The translations under genes were made by a program, and so were the position numbers. Below are positions 16,129-20,081 of a DNA stretch of 20,081 nt, piece by piece. How positions within the stretch are numbered: the stretch's first letter is position 1; each line of letters opens with the position of its first letter. The stretch spans positions 6,501 through 26,581 of the forward strand of contig NW_013657663.1 in the NCBI RefSeq assembly GCF_000142905.1, in the 5' to 3' direction. The stretch is from Thecamonas trahens ATCC 50062. Its lineage: Eukaryota > Apusozoa > Apusomonadida > Apusomonadidae. The notes under the pieces are model-generated. The model was not told the origin of the DNA and ran no database searches. It saw nothing but the letters and a program-made list of their open reading frames with translations.

Positions 16129-17932
16129 ATGGCTGGCCGCAAACGAAGGAAGCGGACCCAAGACGAGGACACGTCGACCGGTGCTGTGGTGGCTGACACT
16201 GTGCCGGCAGCCACGCCTGGAAAGAGCTACCCCGAGGTCATTGCCCAGCTCGCCAGCCTCGCCCAGCAGCGGCGCCAGCCGTGCGAGAGCCATGCCGAGG
16301 CGGTGGCATTCTCCGGAGGTGGCACCGGCGCTGGTGTACCCAAGGTTGTCGACGACCTAGCGGCGCTGGTTCCCCTGGTGGAGAGCCTCCCGCTCAAGCG
16401 CAAGCTCGACGCTCAGCTGCTGGGGCCGGACGAGCTGGTCGAGTTTGTGCAGGCTGCTGACGATGCGGTGGTGCTGACGGGCGTGCCGCCGACGTCGATG
16501 TCGTCGGTGCTGGTGCAAAAGGGCAAGTCGAAGCGGCGCACAACGCATCTCTCCATCAGCGAGCATGTGGTCCACGCGTATCTGATGCCCGCATGGCCTT
16601 TCCGCGCGGTCTGTGGCGGCGGTTCCGGTCGGGCGCGTACGCGCTGGATTCAGTCAAGACCAAGGCGTCGCTCATTGTGGTCCTTGCCAACGTTGGCTAC
16701 GCGTTCGGCTCGATGCCAACTGCGCTGCACCCGTACTCGACGACGGCGTCCGAGTTGCTTGCCTCGCTCGATGCGCAGCAGCTGCAGCCGTTCCTTGTCG
16801 AGCTGCTGGAGGACCAGATCCCGCTGCACTACTACTCGGGCTCGCTGGTTGTCGAAATCCGCGACTTTCGCCACAAGCAGCTGCCAGATGCACCGTCGGC
16901 GTCAGACGTGTCGACTCTACTGGCCGGCGAGCCGTACGCAGTCCACAAGGTCCTGCTCGAGCCCAACTACGAGTCGCTGATGTACGACCTTGAGCGCATT
17001 CACGTCGAACAGTTTGGCGGTGGCTGGACCCGCGACGAGCGCATTTTGCTGGAGAAGCGCCTCCTCCATGCCCTCCACCCGCCGGTCTGTCTCGATCCGT
17101 CGCTCCGGGTGGCCCAGGTTGCCAACTGCGTGGCGTACAACACACACAAGTTCACCGTCCGCCCTGACCCCTCGATCGACGTCCTCATTGCCAAGTACGA
17201 CTTGTTCAAGACACTTGCCGATGTCATCACCCATACCGCCACCAAGTTCAACCTCCTCTCGTTCCTCACCGAGCAGCGGCGGCACGGCAAGCCCATTACC
17301 TCGTTGCAGGGCGACCCGATGAGCCCACTCCACGTGGCGCCTCACAATGCGAGCCTGGCCAAGCCAACCACCCTTGCCGCCCTTGCTGCCGCCCCGCCGC
17401 CGACCCGCAAGTCGCCGCTCTACTCGGCTGCGCCGCCCTCGTTCGACCAGGCCATCCGGCCCTACCGCGGTGTCAAGTTTGCTGCAGTCAAGGAGAACAG
17501 TAAGCAGTGCTCGCTCGCCATCTACAACACCGCCGAGTCCATCTACACCGCCCGCCTCCAGTTTGTTGGCGACCCGCTTCGGCTCGCAACCGCCCGGCCA
17601 TCGTCAACTATACTCTTGGCTCGCGTCAGGCTGCTGAGCGGTATGTGGCCCAGATCCAGCGGTTGTTTGAGAAAGAGGGCTTTGTGTGCATCGAGAACCG
17701 CCTGTATGCACCACCCAAGCTCCCCACTGACGCACCTCCCCACGCCGCCGCGGAATCGACGAACCCTGTCGCTGCTGCGGCTGCCGCCGCTGAGCCCGCG
17801 CCAGACGACGATGCCAGCACTACACCTACTTTCGACACCCAGCCGCCCACTGAGGGCATCGCTGACATGGACATCACCACCGCCATCCCACCTCCGTCGC
17901 CGCGCACTCCACGGACTCGCCGCCGCCGCTAA
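16129..17932 (+). CDS. SPT20: SAGA complex subunit SPT20 (SUPT20H/FAM48A family), two frame breaks
   Basis: Three overlapping frames join into one protein of about 601 aa. Part 1 (16129 to about 16590) starts MAGRKRRKRTQDED, an evident nuclear signal. Part 2 (about 16590-17575) carries the Spt20 core: ELLASLDAQQLQPFLVELL, YYSGSLVVEIRDFR, KVLLEPNYESLMYDLE, WTRDERILLEKRLL, PVCLDPSLRV and LQFVGDPL. These match, in order, SUPT20H blocks I remember ([37 protein letters not shown], LGDPL). Part 3 (about 17576-17932) has GSRQAAERYVAQIQRLFEKE, matching the SUPT20H GSKTDAERVVNQY block, then an Ala/Pro/Thr-rich tail ending in RTRRRR. SPT20 holds the SAGA transcription coactivator together. Each break is cured by one extra C or G (CCC 16588-16590; CCC 17573-17575 or GG 17581-17582). 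The stop is 11 bp from the convergent gene. Confidence 0.88.
16588..16593 (+). other. SPT20: frame break 3 in SPT20
   Basis: The upstream frame is natural to ...AYLMP and then turns Arg/Ser-rich. One extra C in CCC 16588-16590 continues into MAFPRGLWRRF and the conserved core. Confidence 0.75.
17573..17583 (+). other. SPT20: frame break 4 in SPT20
   Basis: After LQFVGDPL the upstream frame loses its codon bias. The next frame continues with RNRPAIVNYTLGSRQ. An extra C in CCC 17573-17575 or an extra G at GG 17581-17582 would restore the frame. Confidence 0.75.
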
Positions 17933-17943
17933 ATGATGCTTTA

Positions 17944-20037
17944 TCACTCGGACGCAGATTGCTCATCTTCGCCACTGGCACCATCAGCGTCGCTCGCACC
18001 ACCGGCGTCGCTCGCACCATCGGCGTCGTTTGCACCATCGGCGTCGCCGGCGGCAGAGGCACTGTCCTCGTCGCGCCGCGCCACGGGCGCCGGCTCGGGC
18101 GTCCCAAACACCCGTCGCATCATGTACGTCGATGGGGTCGCAAGAACCGCGCGCGGGTTCCGCAGCGGCGTCGCCTCGACCAGGTTGTCGTACAGCGTGC
18201 GGACCGGCTCGCGTAGCCGTGAGTAGCCCGTGGTAAAGACGTATGATGCGCCGGCGAGCTGAAGCCAGACCAGCGCCACGAGCTTGACATGGTACCAGAG
18301 CGGAATGTACGAGCCGCCCCACGCCGAGACGCCGTGGTGCACAAAGTCGAGGCCGACAAAGACCGTCCAGTAGAGGACCCAGAACCGCTGGGTCGTCGCC
18401 AGCGGCGCCGCCCGCCGCCGCCGCTCCGGCGAGCCGCCCCGACCACGGTTGCCGCCGGAGAACCCCAGAGCAGAGAGCGTGGCATACAGCGGAACCGCGT
18501 ACCCGACCAGCACCGTGCCGTAGTAGGTAATAAAGCCCGGCGTGAAGAGAAATATCGGCGTGATGAGCAGGAGCGACGAGGCCTGCGCCAGGAGCTCGGC
18601 CGTCATCCGCGCCCGCTCGGCCGTCATCACTCCCATAAACGTGAGCGCGTTGAGCGCGGTTGCCACCGAGAGCGACTCCCACAGTCCGCGGAGCTTGCCG
18701 AGCATGCCACCGCTGTTTGCCCGCCGCCGCAGCGGCGCGCTCGCAGCTGCCCCAAAGGGAGTCACCGCCGCAAGGACCGGGACCAGCGCCCGCGCCCCAA
18801 GCTCCGACCCGTTGGTCCACGGCAGCAGTGCCCACAGCACAACAGCGACGTGGAGCAAGTGCAGGAGCTCGTAGCCGATGGCGGCGACAATCATCGACTC
18901 GACAAACGGAACGGCGAGCGCGAGAGTCACCCCACCGTACACTGCCCAGAACTCAAGCCAGCTGCACGATTCGAGCACGCTGCTACGAGCAGGCGCGCCG
19001 CGCTGCTGGTCGGCCCCGCGCTCGGCGTGGAGCACTTGCACAAGGTGCCGGGCAGCGAGGCCGACCGGTACGAGAGCGAGCGTGACAAAGCGAACAAGCG
19101 TCGACGAGGTGAGACCAAAGGCAACCGAGGGCGCAAAGACCGCGCCGCCGGCTACGCCGCCCCAGAATACAACATGCGGGAGCGAGTCAGCAAGAGTGCG
19201 CGATCGCGCGGCGACCACAGCGGTCACCGCCTGCCATCCGCGGGCCACCGTCGCGGCCTTGCTGTTGACATACCGGACGGTGCGCGGGATGATTCGCGTC
19301 CGACGGACGAACCGCGCCAGACCCCAGAGGAGGGCAGCGACAACAGCGACGCCGACCTCGAGCGCGATGGCGGCTGGCGGCTGCGACGCCACCTGGTGCC
19401 AGAGCCACCACCAGGCGTGGGCCATCGACTCGCTGTAGCTCTCCCATGCCACCCGCGCAAGTACATACCCGTGTGCCGCCACGTACACGTAGCCCAGAAC
19501 CAGCGGGAGCGCCACAAGGCCAAGAACACGGAGCCAGGCGCCGACCGCAACCGCAGTGGCGCCGACCGCGGTGTGGGCGGCACTCATCAACGACGAGCCC
19601 CAGCCGCCGACGTTGATGTCGAGCAGCGCCAGCAGCGGCGAGAGGCCCGGCACGTCGCCGTAATCGTGTACGACTCTCTCTTCTTGTTCTTCGCCGGGAC
19701 CGACACGGAGAATGAGCAGCCGGACCTTGTCGTAGGCAACGTGAGCCATCGGGATGGCATCCCAAGCTGCAGCGGCGACCTCGCCCACGGCGCTCGGGTC
19801 CATCACCGACCTCGCCGGCAGCAGCGGATCCCAGTCGACGCCGGTAGCCACAAACAGCATCCAGCCCGTAGGCACCGCCACCAGTAGCGCAAAGGCTATG
19901 GCCAGTACGACCTGTTCCCGTCGCCCCAGCCGCCGTGCCCTCTTCCTTGCCTCTCTCATCGTCGTCGCCGCCACTCCGGCCGCCGTCGCCACCGGCCACT
20001 TGGCCACAGCCACTGCGCTGCGTCGGACAGAGTCCAT
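17944..20037 (-). CDS. multi-pass membrane protein with two tandem TB2/DP1/HVA22 (REEP)-like domains
   Basis: 697 aa, intronless. An N-terminal basic patch (28-40) precedes a membrane segment (41-64); further hydrophobic segments lie at about 165-190 and 222-240. The C-terminal unit (about 505-620) has the TB2/DP1/HVA22 pattern: a hydrophobic pair with YAVPLYATLSAL, then FWVLYWTVFVGLDFV, IPLWYHVKLVALVWLQ and a basic YSRLREPVRTL. A similar unit lies at about 315-425, with LVPVGLAARHLVQVL, WLEFWAVYGGV, YELLHLLHVAVVLWALLPWTNGS and ALVPVL. Single-domain relatives (REEP5, Yop1, HVA22) use hairpins to curve ER tubules, so an ER or endomembrane shaping role is a fair inference. The tail is acidic, with hexapeptide DADGAS-like repeats. 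Weaker match: the first unit. The start is the only Met close to the upstream stop; its leader is C/T-rich. Confidence 0.72.
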   Translation of the reverse strand: MDSVRRSAVAVAKWPVATAAGVAATTMREARKRARRLGRREQVVLAIAFALLVAVPTGWMLFVATGVDWDPLLPARSVMDPSAVGEVAAAAWDAIPMAHVAYDKVRLLILRVGPGEEQEERVVHDYGDVPGLSPLLALLDINVGGWGSSLMSAAHTAVGATAVAVGAWLRVLGLVALPLVLGYVYVAAHGYVLARVAWESYSESMAHAWWWLWHQVASQPPAAIALEVGVAVVAALLWGLARFVRRTRIIPRTVRYVNSKAATVARGWQAVTAVVAARSRTLADSLPHVVFWGGVAGGAVFAPSVAFGLTSSTLVRFVTLALVPVGLAARHLVQVLHAERGADQQRGAPARSSVLESCSWLEFWAVYGGVTLALAVPFVESMIVAAIGYELLHLLHVAVVLWALLPWTNGSELGARALVPVLAAVTPFGAAASAPLRRRANSGGMLGKLRGLWESLSVATALNALTFMGVMTAERARMTAELLAQASSLLLITPIFLFTPGFITYYGTVLVGYAVPLYATLSALGFSGGNRGRGGSPERRRRAAPLATTQRFWVLYWTVFVGLDFVHHGVSAWGGSYIPLWYHVKLVALVWLQLAGASYVFTTGYSRLREPVRTLYDNLVEATPLRNPRAVLATPSTYMMRRVFGTPEPAPVARRDEDSASAAGDADGANDADGASDAGGASDADGASGEDEQSASE
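17979..18050 (-). repeat. four 18 bp tandem repeats in the C-terminal tail
   Basis: Units at 17979, 17997, 18015 and 18033 on the + strand, all close to CACCATCGGCGTCGCTCG. On the - strand they encode repeats of the DADGAS/DADGAN kind in an acidic tail. Confidence 0.9.
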
Positions 20038-20081
20038 CTCCTAACCCTATCCAAAGATGATGGTGATGGAGGGGGGGGGGG
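20038..20081 (-). promoter_or_regulatory. leader of the TB2/DP1-domain gene
   Basis: Only 44 bp remain before the window edge. On the gene strand it starts with a run of ten C, then CT/CA-rich sequence up to the ATG, like the other leaders in the window. No further element is visible. Confidence 0.35.

Noticed and set aside
16609-16653. Possible 45 bp intron in SPT20 (GTCTGT...TTCAG)
   Set aside because: Its length is a multiple of three, so it would not repair the frame break, and it is very short.
9600-17583. Classical -1 frameshift heptamers (X XXY YYZ) at the four breaks
   Set aside because: None of the four sites has such a heptamer in the right phase, so programmed frameshifting has no positive motif support.
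18289-19887. 532-codon open frame opposite the TB2/DP1-domain gene
   Set aside because: The antisense frame of a GC-rich gene stays open by composition. The product is Arg/His/Pro-rich with no hydrophobic core, while the - strand encodes an ordered membrane protein.
20041-20050. Telomere-like CTAACCCTAT near the right edge
   Set aside because: A single partial CCCTAA-like unit with no repetition; chance in C-rich leader sequence.
1-20081. tRNA, rRNA, CRISPR, transposon or viral genes
   Set aside because: None seen on either strand. Repeats present are microsatellites and short tandem arrays without terminal inverted repeats or transposase motifs.

Overview
The window is a compact, GC-rich stretch of a eukaryotic nuclear genome. 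The evidence is GT-AG introns of 250 bp and 178 bp, a conserved SAGA subunit, a NatB acetyltransferase subunit, an ER oligosaccharyltransferase subunit, a cyclin, and PH and TB2/DP1/HVA22 domains. The first gene looks like an axonemal outer-dynein-arm docking protein, so the organism is probably flagellated. High GC, short introns, CA-rich leaders and a protist-like gene mix would suit an apusomonad such as Thecamonas trahens. That name comes from memory of the family profile and cannot be confirmed from the sequence.

Layout, left to right: (1) 1-1732, probable intron end plus the last exon of an ODAD3/CCDC151-like coiled-coil protein (+). (2) 1757-3049, Golgi type II glycosyltransferase resembling hydroxyproline O-arabinosyltransferases (-). 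(3) 3050-3460, a 411 bp divergent intergenic region with several E2F-like sites. (4) 3461-4480, cyclin (+). (5) 4575-5346, NAA20, two exons (-). (6) 5456-7055, saccharopine dehydrogenase LYS9 type, two exons (+). (7) 7132-8349, OST3/OST6 (-). (8) 8595-10303, an unrecognised protein with four copies of a putative zinc-binding module, in two reading frames (+). (9) 10532-15852, a very large protein with Pro-rich, Gly-rich and beta-rich parts, three PH domains and an unknown C-terminus, in two frames (+). (10) 16129-17932, SPT20/SUPT20H, in three frames (+). (11) 17944-20037, a multi-pass membrane protein with two tandem TB2/DP1/HVA22-like domains (-).

The genes do not form one pathway; they are housekeeping and lineage-specific genes packed tightly. 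Convergent pairs are separated by only 11-94 bp and one divergent pair by 109 bp. The most unusual features are the four-copy zinc module, the Gly-rich/triple-PH architecture, the duplicated TB2/DP1 domain, the E2F-like sites before the cyclin, and four reading-frame breaks. The breaks are confined to three neighbouring genes, all go in the same direction, and all can be explained by one missing base in a short C or G run.
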